A stretch of 64,000 nt of DNA. Source: Longibacter salinarum. Its GTDB lineage: Bacteria > Bacteroidota > Rhodothermia > Rhodothermales > Salinibacteraceae. Location: assembly GCF_002554795.1 (NCBI RefSeq), contig NZ_PDEQ01000004.1, forward strand, positions 124,001 through 188,000, given 5' to 3'. The notes under the pieces are model-generated. The model searched no databases and was not told the DNA's origin. It worked only from the letters and a program-made list of their open reading frames with translations. Made by a program: the position numbers and the translations under genes. The first letter of the stretch is position 1, and each line of letters opens with the position of its first letter. Shown here in pieces: positions 48,021 through 55,960 of this stretch.

Positions 48021-49790
48021 TCAGTCCATGTCCTCGAGGATGCTCCAGATCTTCTCGATCTCTTCGGTCGACGCCTCGTCGTCACGCTTCTTCTTTTTCT
48101 TCGACGCGCCGTCTTCGCTCTTTGTTTGTTCGGGTGCAGCCTCACCGGTCTTAGCCTGTGCCTGCTTCTGCACGTCCTTCTTAATAGCGTCGAACTGGGT
48201 GCCGCTTTCAGAAACCGGGTCCGAGTCCTCTTCCGATGCGTTGGTGGGTTGCTCCTGCCCAACCGGTGTCCCGGCATCCGCAGTCGCAGCGGAACCATCT
48301 TCCTCACCCTGCTCCAGAACCGGGAAGAGCGAGCGCATGGCGCGTTCGAGGTCATCGTCGTCTTCATCCGACGCCTCAACATCCTCGATGGCGGACTCTT
48401 CGATCGATACGTCATCCGACGCGTGATCCGCTTCGTCGACCTGAGTGGTCACCTCGTCCTGGCCCTCAACCGTATCGAAGGCACCGCTGAACATCTCCTC
48501 ATCTTCGTCCTCGTCACCAAATGCCGAGGAGAAGTCGATTTCCTCCGCTTCGCTCTCTTCCTCGGTGGAGACGGGCTCCGGGTCCGGCTCTGCAACGTCG
48601 GATTCTGACGCAGCCTGGGCTTCCTCCAGTCCGGAGAAGACCGCGGCAAACTCACTTTCCGATGGTTCGTCGTCGATCGAGTCATCAGCGGTTGGCGTGT
48701 GCGATGCGTCTTCCGCCGCTTCGCCCGCCTCTTTCATCGTGGAACCAAAGATCGACTCCGCGCTGACGGATTCCGCCTCCGATGCGTCAGGTTCATCGAT
48801 CATCTCTTCCGCGCTGACGTCGGGATCTGATGGCTCCCTCTCGGCTTGATCCGCCTCGGACAGCGTATCTGCCGAAAAGAAGTCCGCGAGTTCATCAACC
48901 GTTTCCTGGTCTTCATCCAATACGTCCTGTGCCGTCGACGCTGCCTGCGCCTCGGCACGTTCGGACTGGCGCTCCTCTTCAATAACGTCGTTCAGCGAGT
49001 CCTCCAGTCGGGCGTCTTCCGGATCCTCCGCCTCCGCTTCGTGCTCGGCAGCCGACGCCGTCGAGGTCTCGTCGTCTTCGTCGTCGCCGAAGTCAAAGTC
49101 AAAGTTGGAAAAGTCCGGTGCGTTGGCTTCCTCCTCCTCCTCGGAGACACTCGGCTCTGGCGCTGTCGTGTTCGCCTCCGGATTGGTTGAGACCTCCGGC
49201 TGGGCAGGCGGTGCAGGAGCGGACGCTTCCGGTTCCGGTTGCGGCGACGTCTCGGAAGCAGGCGACGGCGCCGGTTTATAATCCGACGGCTCCTTCACCG
49301 GCGGCATCGATGTGGCATCGGAGCGGGAGCCGACCATCGCGTCGCCCTCCACATACTGGCCCAGAATTTCCATTTCCGAGGAAAGGAAGGCCTTGAGGCG
49401 CGAGGCAATCTGCTGACGACGGTTTCGTAGATCCTCCGTCTCGGACCGCATCTGTGCACGCTCCTCCTCGGCTTCGCGACGGATCTCCTTGGCCTCTGCC
49501 CGAGCCGACTCTACGATATTTCGGGCTTCATCTTTGGCGTTCTGAAGTTGCTGCTCCGCATTGCGCTTGGTCTGCTCCAGTGCCTCTTGAAGCGCCTCCT
49601 CCACCTTCTGGTAGTGCTTCATCTGGCTCTCCAGATCCTGCACCTTGTTCTTCAGACGGCGGCGATCCTCAGCCATTTCCTCCCACTGATTCGCAACCAA
49701 CTCGAGGAACGACTCCACCTCTTCGGTGCTGTAGCCTCGCAGGCTACGGTCGAACTCATGTTTCCGTATGTCGAGAGGGGTAAGTTTCAT
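48021..49790 (-). CDS. DivIVA-domain protein with a long acidic tail
   Basis: A 589-residue cytosolic protein. Residues 1-60 are a DivIVA/GpsB domain (MKLTPLDIRKHEFDRSLRGY, STEEVESFLELVANQWEEM), followed by a coiled coil to about 145 (Glu/Gln/Arg-rich) and a segment near 145-165. From about 180 to 560 the chain is low-complexity and extremely acidic (Ser, Glu, Asp and Ala), with a short basic patch KKKKKR and a final helix (STEEIEKIWSILEDMD) that may be a binding motif. DivIVA proteins mark curved membranes at poles and septa. ATG 49790 starts the conserved domain. It follows yggS, as in many division clusters. Confidence 0.88.
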   Translation of the reverse strand: MKLTPLDIRKHEFDRSLRGYSTEEVESFLELVANQWEEMAEDRRRLKNKVQDLESQMKHYQKVEEALQEALEQTKRNAEQQLQNAKDEARNIVESARAEAKEIRREAEEERAQMRSETEDLRNRRQQIASRLKAFLSSEMEILGQYVEGDAMVGSRSDATSMPPVKEPSDYKPAPSPASETSPQPEPEASAPAPPAQPEVSTNPEANTTAPEPSVSEEEEEANAPDFSNFDFDFGDDEDDETSTASAAEHEAEAEDPEDARLEDSLNDVIEEERQSERAEAQAASTAQDVLDEDQETVDELADFFSADTLSEADQAEREPSDPDVSAEEMIDEPDASEAESVSAESIFGSTMKEAGEAAEDASHTPTADDSIDDEPSESEFAAVFSGLEEAQAASESDVAEPDPEPVSTEEESEAEEIDFSSAFGDEDEDEEMFSGAFDTVEGQDEVTTQVDEADHASDDVSIEESAIEDVEASDEDDDDLERAMRSLFPVLEQGEEDGSAATADAGTPVGQEQPTNASEEDSDPVSESGTQFDAIKKDVQKQAQAKTGEAAPEQTKSEDGASKKKKKRDDEASTEEIEKIWSILEDMD

Positions 49791-50220
49791 GTCCTTCGTC
49801 GGGCGGTGGGCGGAAGGCGACAATTCCTGATGATGCGGGGCCGGGACGGCACTTGGTGAGCACCTACGGCCGGCGACCGGCGGCGAAAAAACGCATTCAG
49901 CCGGTGAAAATGGGACGGGACGTGCGTATCAATATCGCGCACATGGCCTTACTCATGCAAAACCGTGTGCCTATCGTCATCGACAATTATCAGGGGCAAA
50001 GATAACGCCGAGTTGAACCGTCACCCTATGCATTTTTCGTATCGGGAGCAACGTATCGTTTCGTAACACCCCTGCTTCTGGGCAATTTCACCAAAACGTG
50101 ACGAAGAGGTTTCCCCAAACTTGCGGCTCCGGCCTAAAACGGGCTGGATTTTCGTCCCTTCGGGACATCATTCGAAGAATCATCTCGATCCAGGATCAGC
50201 AGCAGTGAGACCGTCGGAGA
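49791..50220. other. 430-bp gap between yggS and the DivIVA gene
   Basis: This probably contains the promoter of the DivIVA-domain gene. There is a small hairpin GTCCC-TTC-GGGAC at about 50154-50166 just downstream of yggS. No coding frame or repeat was recognised. Confidence 0.4.
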
Positions 50221-50979
50221 TCAGTCGTAATGGCGCGGTCCAAAGATCGAGCTGCCCAACCGGATCATCGTGCTCCCCTCCTCAATGGCAACTTCGAAGT
50301 CGGTACTCATGCCGAGCGACAGCTCGTCCATATCGACGCGAGGATTATTGGCGGCTTCGTATCCGTCGAACAGCTCTTTCATCCGCCGGAACTGGGGCCG
50401 CACCTCTTCGGGATTCTCCGTGTAAGATGCCATCGCCATGAGCCCTTTCACGTGCAGGTGGTCGTAGTCTGCACATACGTCCAGAAAATCATACACGTCT
50501 TCGGGCTCCAGGCCGTACTTCTGATCCGCGCCACTGATGTTGACTTGCACAAGGCACGGCAAGATACGGTCGTTCTTCGCCGCCCGCTCGTCCAGCGCCT
50601 CAGCAATGCGAGGGCTATCGAGGGCGTCGAACCAGTCGGCATGACGAGCGATGTACTTTGCCTTATTCGTTTGTAGGTGACCGATGAACCGCCAGATCAC
50701 GTCGCCGTCATGTAGTTTTCCAGGGCGCGCTTTCTCCTTGTCGCGGAGCTCTCGGGCCCTGTTTTCACCGAAATGAAGCAGTCCACTCGCGACGCCGGCT
50801 GCGATCGACTGCATCGGGAACGTTTTGGAAACAGCCACGATGGTAATTTCCGCCGGATCACGGCCCGCCGTACGACATGCCTCTTCGATGCGACGACGCA
50901 CGGTCGCGACACGTTCACGTACAGCATCAGGATCGATCTGCTCACGTATCTCGGCAGACGCCTCGGGAATCTGGCTCAT
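50221..50979 (-). CDS. Pyridoxal-phosphate homeostasis protein (YggS/PROSC family)
   Basis: A 252-residue alanine-racemase-like TIM barrel. It has the PLP lysine K52 in IVAVSKTFP, then HFGENRARELRDK, WRFIGHLQTNKAKYI (conserved HxxGxLQxNK), VQVNISGADQKYG and LSLGMSTDFEVAIEEGSTMIRLGSSIFG. This is the full family signature. The protein buffers PLP and has no known catalytic turnover. The 20-residue N-terminal lead is ordinary. Confidence 0.95.
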   Translation of the reverse strand: MSQIPEASAEIREQIDPDAVRERVATVRRRIEEACRTAGRDPAEITIVAVSKTFPMQSIAAGVASGLLHFGENRARELRDKEKARPGKLHDGDVIWRFIGHLQTNKAKYIARHADWFDALDSPRIAEALDERAAKNDRILPCLVQVNISGADQKYGLEPEDVYDFLDVCADYDHLHVKGLMAMASYTENPEEVRPQFRRMKELFDGYEAANNPRVDMDELSLGMSTDFEVAIEEGSTMIRLGSSIFGPRHYD

Positions 50980-51427
50980 GCTTACAACGTCAATTCGTGG
51001 ATGTCGGAAAGTTGATATCGGCCGCGCAGTTAGATGTCAGTCACCGGTCGCGAGAACGTGTGTTCTCGGACAAGCGAGACATCAAAGCAAAAAGCAACGC
51101 TCGCCTCGCAATCTCTGCTCGGTCTGCGTGAGTGTTACCCCGATTCGTTCAAATCGTTTGCCCCCGACCGTCTTCGACCGAAAATCAATCGTGCAGTTAC
51201 ATCTTCGTCGCACCGGATGAGCCTCTGCACAGAGATATCGTCTCGGCTCTAACCCGTCTTCCTGTTGTCGTGAGGCCGTCGGGGTGATTCTCCGCATTCC
51301 GTTTTGTACACTCTCGCATCGTAGCGGGCCAAATTTGTGCTTTTCCTCTCTCCTCCGCCCGTCCCGAGCCCTTGACTCTGACGGTATGGAGTCTACATCG
51401 CGTTTCGTCCTCACGACGTTCAGTTTC
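50980..51427. other. 448-bp divergent intergenic region
   Basis: Between yggS (minus) and the DUF2279 gene (plus). It holds a perfect 7-bp hairpin, CGAGAAC-gtgt-GTTCTCG (51051-51068). In-frame starts upstream of 51428 (ATG 51386, and 51284) mean part of it could be coding. Nothing else was recognised. Confidence 0.4.
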
Positions 51428-52552
51428 ATGTTTCGTACGCTCTGTCGCGGCATCGTCTCTTTCTGCTTTGCTCTAATCATTTTTCCTGTCCTTGGACAAG
51501 CCAGAGCACAGGACGCGATGCCCACTGCGACCGACTCCGTCGCATCTGATTCCATGGCGTCGACCTCTTCCTACCGATCGCCCGCGACCGCTCCACCGCT
51601 GGCAGCCCCCTCCCGCTCGATCGGCGCCTGGTCCCCGCTCCCTGCTCCACAGATCACCCCAAGGCTTGAGCTTCCTGAATCCGTCCGCGCCGTGCCCCCG
51701 AGACGCTCGTCCATGGGCCGGAGCGGAATTCGCTGGGGACGTTTCGCCGGGGTGACAGCGGCCCTTGCCGCCGGATACACCGGCATTTACCTGTTTGAGC
51801 GAAAGCAGTGGTGGGACGGACCCGGATCCGGCTTCAAGTTCGACAGCCATCTCAACTACGCCCGCAACTTCGACAAGATATCCCACCTGTATGCAGGAGA
51901 AGTGCAGGCCCTGATCAATGCTCGTCTCCTGGAGTGGTCCGGCGTGCCGAAAAACCAGGCCTCGCTGTGGGGCGCCGTGACGAGTCTCGCGGCGCAGACG
52001 CACGTTGAGATCCACGACGGATACAGCGCACGCTGGGGGTTTGACTGGTATGACCAGGCGGCCAATACGGTCGGTGCCGCCTGGTTCTATGCCCACGACC
52101 GTATTCCCGCGATGCGGCGTTTCGACCTGCGCTGGTCGTACTATCCGTCGAATGCGTGGCTTAAGAACCTCGAAGAACGACAGAAAGAGGGCACTATGTT
52201 CGCTGACGACTACAGCGGCCACGCATACTGGATGAGCATGCAGGTGTACGATCTGTTACCTGGCGCACTCGGACGGGCGTGGCCGGAGTTTTTGCAGGTA
52301 TCTGTCGGCGCCTCCCTCCACGACTGGACCGACGACACCTGGTCCCTCAAGGGTCCGGAGCGCGGGCGCGACCCCGATGCCTATGTCGCATACTACGTCA
52401 GTCTCGACGTCGACTGGAGAAAAGTCATCCCCCGCAATTCATGGCTCGGACGAAGCGCTGGCGACTTCTTGAACCGGTTCCACTTGCCCTTCCCTGCCGT
52501 CCGCGTCTGGCCCGAACCGGGCGTCCACCTCATCTTCGTCGGACAGAAGTAG
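51428..52552 (+). CDS. DUF2279 (YfiM-like) exported protein
   Basis: A 374-residue protein starting with a signal peptide (MFRTLCRGIVSFCFALIIFP) and a Pro/Ser-rich linker of about 70 residues. The DUF2279 core follows: RFAGVTAALAAGYTGIYLFE, FDKISHLYAGEVQALINARLLEW, HVEIHDGYSARWGFDWYDQAANTVGA and VRVWPEPGVHLIF. Conserved Asp and His residues (DKxxH, EIxDG, FDWxD) suggest a metal- or lipid-handling site, but no function is known. ATG 51386 would add 14 residues. The stop codon is followed at once by an octamer array. Confidence 0.8.
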   Translation: MFRTLCRGIVSFCFALIIFPVLGQARAQDAMPTATDSVASDSMASTSSYRSPATAPPLAAPSRSIGAWSPLPAPQITPRLELPESVRAVPPRRSSMGRSGIRWGRFAGVTAALAAGYTGIYLFERKQWWDGPGSGFKFDSHLNYARNFDKISHLYAGEVQALINARLLEWSGVPKNQASLWGAVTSLAAQTHVEIHDGYSARWGFDWYDQAANTVGAAWFYAHDRIPAMRRFDLRWSYYPSNAWLKNLEERQKEGTMFADDYSGHAYWMSMQVYDLLPGALGRAWPEFLQVSVGASLHDWTDDTWSLKGPERGRDPDAYVAYYVSLDVDWRKVIPRNSWLGRSAGDFLNRFHLPFPAVRVWPEPGVHLIFVGQK

Positions 52553-52616
52553 GTGTGGAAGTGTGGGTGTGTTGAGGTGTGAAAGTGCTGACGTGTTAAC
52601 GTGCTGACGTGTTGGC
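52553..52616 (+). repeat. Octamer array of locus C
   Basis: Eight octamers start on the first base after the stop codon: GTGTGGAA, GTGTGGGT, GTGTTGAG, GTGTGAAA, GTGCTGAC, GTGTTAAC, GTGCTGAC, GTGTTGGC. The composite 52553-52804 exactly fills the space between two converging stop codons. Confidence 0.92.
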
Positions 52617-52648
52617 GTCGATTCGGGCGGGCGCGGCAAATGATGCGT

Positions 52649-52683
52649 GTGAATCGTGGATTGTGGGTCATGGATTGGGTTCC
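52649..52683 (+). repeat. First heptamer array of locus C
   Basis: GTGAATC, GTGGATT, GTGGGTC, ATGGATT and GGGTTCC, a degenerate run with a 7-bp period, 32 bp after the octamers. Confidence 0.65.
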
Positions 52684-52699
52684 CCACGAAGGCTTGATC

Positions 52700-52748
52700 G
52701 TCGCCTCCCTGCCGACCAGGACACGTCTCACGGAACCGACATGCTACC
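52700..52748 (-). mobile_element. Solo left end of the 34.4-kb insertion sequence
   Basis: The reverse complement starts GGTAGCATGTCGGT and continues with CCGTGAGA and TCGGCAGGGAGGCGAC, matching the first 49 bp of the IS with about five differences. It abuts a GAACTCT heptamer on the outside, as the intact IS does. No other IS sequence remains. Confidence 0.85.
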
Positions 52749-52804
52749 GAACTCTGAACGTTGAACTCTGAACGCTGAACTCTGAACATTGAACCCTGAA
52801 CGTT
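52749..52804 (+). repeat. Second heptamer array of locus C
   Basis: Eight heptamers: GAACTCT, GAACGTT, GAACTCT, GAACGCT, GAACTCT, GAACATT, GAACCCT, GAACGTT. The last base is the first base of the ABC permease stop codon (TCA on plus). Confidence 0.92.
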
Positions 52805-55347
52805 CATACCTCAGCAGCGCGCAGGACGTCCATCGGTGGCCGGTCGTAGACACCTCGGCTATTGAGAAGGCCGATTCCGACGGTCAGCGCGGTCACGATG
52901 ACGAACGCACCGGCAACGGCGAAGAAGTCCGGTACGAACGGCCCCTCGAACACGAACGTCGCCAGCGCCCACGTCGCACCAACCGACAGCACCAGCCCCG
53001 TCAGTGCCGCAAACGCTCCGAGGAAAAGGTACTCGATGGCCGTGATTTGAAAGACGGTTGACCTCGACGCACCGAGCGTTTTCAGCAGTACGCTCTCCTG
53101 TGCTCGCTCCGACCGGCTGACAACAACCGCACTGATGAGAACAATGAGGCCGGTGGCGATGCTAAAGAGGGCCATAAAGCGAATCACGAAGGAAAGCTTC
53201 TGGAAGAGCTGGTCGAACGTGCTCAACACGAGCGACAGATCGATGGCTGATACATTCGGGTACGCCTGCACGAGATTGCTTTGAACGCTTGCCGATACGT
53301 CCTCATTCGGTGCGCGACTCAGCACAGCATAGATCTGAGGCGCTCGTTCCAGGACTCCCGGCGGAAAGACGACGAAGAAATTCGTCCCGATGCGCTGCCA
53401 GTCGACCTCTCGAATGCTAGAAATCACGGTCGTGACCGGTACGCCCTGCACGTCGAACGTCAGCGTATCTCCCATGGCCACGTTCAACTCCTCGTTTGCA
53501 ATTTCCGCCTCGATCGACACCGAAACCGGCTCCCCGGTCCGTAGCGGATCCCCCTGGACAGAGTCGGGCATCGTGCCCTCGATGAGCGTCTCGCTCGGGC
53601 TCGTTTCACTCCGGTAGGTGACACGATATTCGCGCGTGTGAGCGAACGTCATGTCGAAGGTCGAGTCAGCCCGAAGCTCGTCAATCGTTCGGCCCTTCAC
53701 GCTCGACAGCGACATCGTCACGATCGGCGTCTTCTCCATCACCGGAAGCTCGTTGGCACGCAGGAGGCTGTCTACCCCGGACAACTGGTCTGGCTGCACG
53801 TCCCAGAGCACGAGATTCGGCCGCCCCTCCTCGCCGCCCGTCACACGGATCTGCTCAATTAGCGTCTGCTGCACGAGGAAAAGTGTGGTGATCAGGAACG
53901 TGCCAAGGCCGAGCGAAAGCATCAGCACCATCGTCTGGTTCTGCGGGCGATAGAGATTGGCGAGCCCCTGCCGCCACGGATACGCCCAACCGGAAGGGAA
54001 ATAGCGTTGCACGCCTCGGACGATGGCCCACGCCACGCCCGCCAGGAGGCCGAACACGACGACGAGACTTCCCGCATATCCCAGGCCCACCTGCCACGTC
54101 GGGGCCTGCAGGATCGCAAAGCCGATTACTCCGGTCGCAATCGCACCGACGACCGCCCAGCGCAGGGGATCACGCCAGCCGCCCGTCGTGGGTTCGACAT
54201 TCGCCCGCAGTGCTCGCATCGGCGAGACGCCCCTCACCTCCAGCAGCGGCCAAAGGGCAAACAGTAGTGTCACGCCGACTCCGATGCCCAGCCCCATCAG
54301 GATCGCACGCCACGAAAGAAAGAACTCCACCGGCACCGGCAAGAAGTCGGCGAGAAGGCTCGGAACCAGCATCTGAATTCCGATCCCGATCGCGGACCCG
54401 ACCACCGCGCCGATCAGACCGAGCACAGCCGCCTGCACAAGATAAATTTGAAAGGTTTGTCCGCCGGCGGCACCGAGACAGCGCAAGACGGCGATCGATT
54501 CGATGCGTCGGCGAACATACACGTGCACGGCGCTCGCCACACCAAGACTTCCCAGCAGCAGCGCAACGAAGCCGACCAGACTCAGGAAACGATACAGATT
54601 CCCCAATCCTTCGCGCCAGTTTCCGGCCGCTTCTTCGACGGTATCAGATCCCACGTCGTACTCGTCAAGCGTCGGATCGAGTTTCTCCTCCATGGCCTCC
54701 ACGTCACGGCCATCGTCGAACTTGAAGTAAACCTCGTACTCCGCTCGGCTTCCGCGCCCCAGCAGCGTCGTGTCCAGTTCGCTCTGTGGAATGTAAACAC
54801 GTGGACTGATGGACGACACGATCGACGACTCGCGCGGCATCTTCACCAGCTCCCCCTCGATCCGATAGCTGCGCCGACCAATCTGGATCGAGTCTCCCAC
54901 CTCCGCGCCGAATTGCTTCAAAAGGGTCCCATCTACCAAAGCCGATCCATTCTCGCGGTAGATATCCACGGCCTCTCGCGGACGCGTCACGACCTCTCCA
55001 TAGAACGGGTAGCCCCCTTCCGTCGCGCGCACCGTCGCGAGTCGAGTACGATCGTTTTTCGGGAACAGCGCCATCGAGGCGAACGACACGCGACGGCTCT
55101 GCGCTCCACCGAGCGAGTCGATAATAGCCTCGATCGGGTCCGGAAACGGACGATCACTTTCCAGGCTAAAGTCCGCGCCAAGCAATGTCTTTGCTTCGGC
55201 ATCGACCGTGTATTCAAGGTTTTCCCCAAACCCCTGGATGGCAACGAGAGCGGCTACACCCAGCACCATGGCGGAGAGATAGAGCGCAAGGCGACGACGA
55301 CTGCCGCGACTGTCGCGCCAGGCCATCTGAAGAACAAAAAGACTCAT
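52804..55347 (-). CDS. ABC transporter permease of the YbbP/FtsX type
   Basis: An 847-residue membrane protein with two FtsX cores. A first helix (LALYLSAMVLGVAALVAIQGF) leads to a large extracytoplasmic MacB-like domain (about 45-250), then three helices (250-390), a central helical region, a second soluble domain (about 500-700) and three C-terminal helices to 835. The 10-helix, two-FtsX layout with a YbbP-like N terminus and the neighbouring YbbA-like ATPase and TesA-like esterase match the E. coli ybbP-ybbA-tesA neighbourhood. Substrate unknown, possibly lipids or lysophospholipids (inference from TesA). It is separated from its ATPase gene by 613 bp of repeats. Confidence 0.9.
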   Translation of the reverse strand: MSLFVLQMAWRDSRGSRRRLALYLSAMVLGVAALVAIQGFGENLEYTVDAEAKTLLGADFSLESDRPFPDPIEAIIDSLGGAQSRRVSFASMALFPKNDRTRLATVRATEGGYPFYGEVVTRPREAVDIYRENGSALVDGTLLKQFGAEVGDSIQIGRRSYRIEGELVKMPRESSIVSSISPRVYIPQSELDTTLLGRGSRAEYEVYFKFDDGRDVEAMEEKLDPTLDEYDVGSDTVEEAAGNWREGLGNLYRFLSLVGFVALLLGSLGVASAVHVYVRRRIESIAVLRCLGAAGGQTFQIYLVQAAVLGLIGAVVGSAIGIGIQMLVPSLLADFLPVPVEFFLSWRAILMGLGIGVGVTLLFALWPLLEVRGVSPMRALRANVEPTTGGWRDPLRWAVVGAIATGVIGFAILQAPTWQVGLGYAGSLVVVFGLLAGVAWAIVRGVQRYFPSGWAYPWRQGLANLYRPQNQTMVLMLSLGLGTFLITTLFLVQQTLIEQIRVTGGEEGRPNLVLWDVQPDQLSGVDSLLRANELPVMEKTPIVTMSLSSVKGRTIDELRADSTFDMTFAHTREYRVTYRSETSPSETLIEGTMPDSVQGDPLRTGEPVSVSIEAEIANEELNVAMGDTLTFDVQGVPVTTVISSIREVDWQRIGTNFFVVFPPGVLERAPQIYAVLSRAPNEDVSASVQSNLVQAYPNVSAIDLSLVLSTFDQLFQKLSFVIRFMALFSIATGLIVLISAVVVSRSERAQESVLLKTLGASRSTVFQITAIEYLFLGAFAALTGLVLSVGATWALATFVFEGPFVPDFFAVAGAFVIVTALTVGIGLLNSRGVYDRPPMDVLRAAEV

Positions 55348-55354
55348 GTAAATT

Positions 55355-55410
55355 AGTTCAGGGTTCAGAGTTCAGGGTTCAGAGTTCAGGGTTCAGAGTT
55401 CAGGGTTCAA
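55355..55410 (-). repeat. Heptamer array of locus D
   Basis: Eight heptamers alternating AGTTCAG and GGTTCAG (last GGTTCAA), which is GAACTCT/GAACCCT on the minus strand. It begins 7 bp upstream of the permease start codon. Confidence 0.92.
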
Positions 55411-55420
55411 CGCGAACCCA

Positions 55421-55560
55421 CACCGTCGCACGGCCGTGCGACACTGGTTCGATTATCAAACATCCCTACCTAGCTACTGGACCGTTTGATTTCAATACGG
55501 AATGTCTCTGTGCGATATCGAGAAACGGACCTCGTCCGTCGCATGCGCCTCAAAAACGAG
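55421..55560 (+). repeat. R2 core repeat, copy b
   Basis: 140 bp, roughly 85-90% identical by eye to copy a (34203-34345, opposite strand). The palindrome is imperfect here (CACCGTCGCACGGCCGTGCG, then ACACTGG). It is flanked, like copy a, by a heptamer array on one side and an octamer array on the other. Confidence 0.85.
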
Positions 55561-55583
55561 ATATGAACGTCGAGAACTGAGTA

Positions 55584-55607
55584 CCTCTCACACTCACATA
55601 CCCTCAG
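55584..55607 (-). repeat. Octamer array of locus D, interrupted by R1 copy d
   Basis: CCTCTCAC, ACTCACAT and ACCCTCAG. If R1 copy d and one CTCAG duplication are removed, the next octamers read ACTTTCAC and CTACTTGG in register. Confidence 0.7.
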
Positions 55608-55821
55608 AAGCTGTTTGGCGGATGGACCGATAGCCGACACGAGCGAAGCGACTGACGCAGTAAACACAGTGGGCGAAGCCCGCGTGGAACGCTCAAGCGA
55701 GTCATGTAGTGAGGCCGACTGAAAAGGAGGTCACCCCATGGGGAACTACCTGTCGAGCGAAGTAGCTCCACAGGGCAAGATCCACGAAGTCGCAGGCCCG
55801 GGACAGTCCGCCAAACAGGTT
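55608..55821 (+). repeat. R1 dispersed repeat, copy d, with 5-bp target duplication
   Basis: A 214-bp element with ends AAGCTGTTTGGCGGA and TCCGCCAAACAGGTT, flanked by CTCAG directly repeated (55603-55607 and 55822-55826). It contains the family box (GTAGTGAGGCCGACTG, GGAGGTCA). No transposase is inside, so it behaves as a MITE-like, non-autonomous element. Confidence 0.85.
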
Positions 55822-55912
55822 CTCAGACTTTCACCTACTTGGGAGCAGCCGCGCCGGGTACTGCGGAAGAGACGCACGTTCCAGTGAACGTGTCCGGTCG
55901 CTAGTATCCATC

Positions 55913-55960
55913 CTTCTATACCTCGACACCTTCAGACCTCAAAACATCCACACCTCCAAC
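55913..55960 (-). repeat. Second octamer array of locus D, ending at the ybbA-type stop codon
   Basis: CTTCTATA, CCTCGACA, CCTTCAGA, CCTCAAAA, CATCCACA and CCTCCAAC; on the minus strand these are GTGTGGAT/GTCTGAAG-type octamers. The last base adjoins the stop codon of the ATPase gene (CTA at 55961). Confidence 0.85.

Noticed and set aside
49239-49430. Plus-strand arginine-rich frames opposite the DivIVA tail
   Set aside because: Arginine-rich text is the expected antisense of Glu/Asp/Ser/Ala codons.
55425-55470. tRNA-like T-loop (GGTTCGATTA) in R2
   Set aside because: No acceptor, D or anticodon arm can be formed around it, although both R2 copies contain it.
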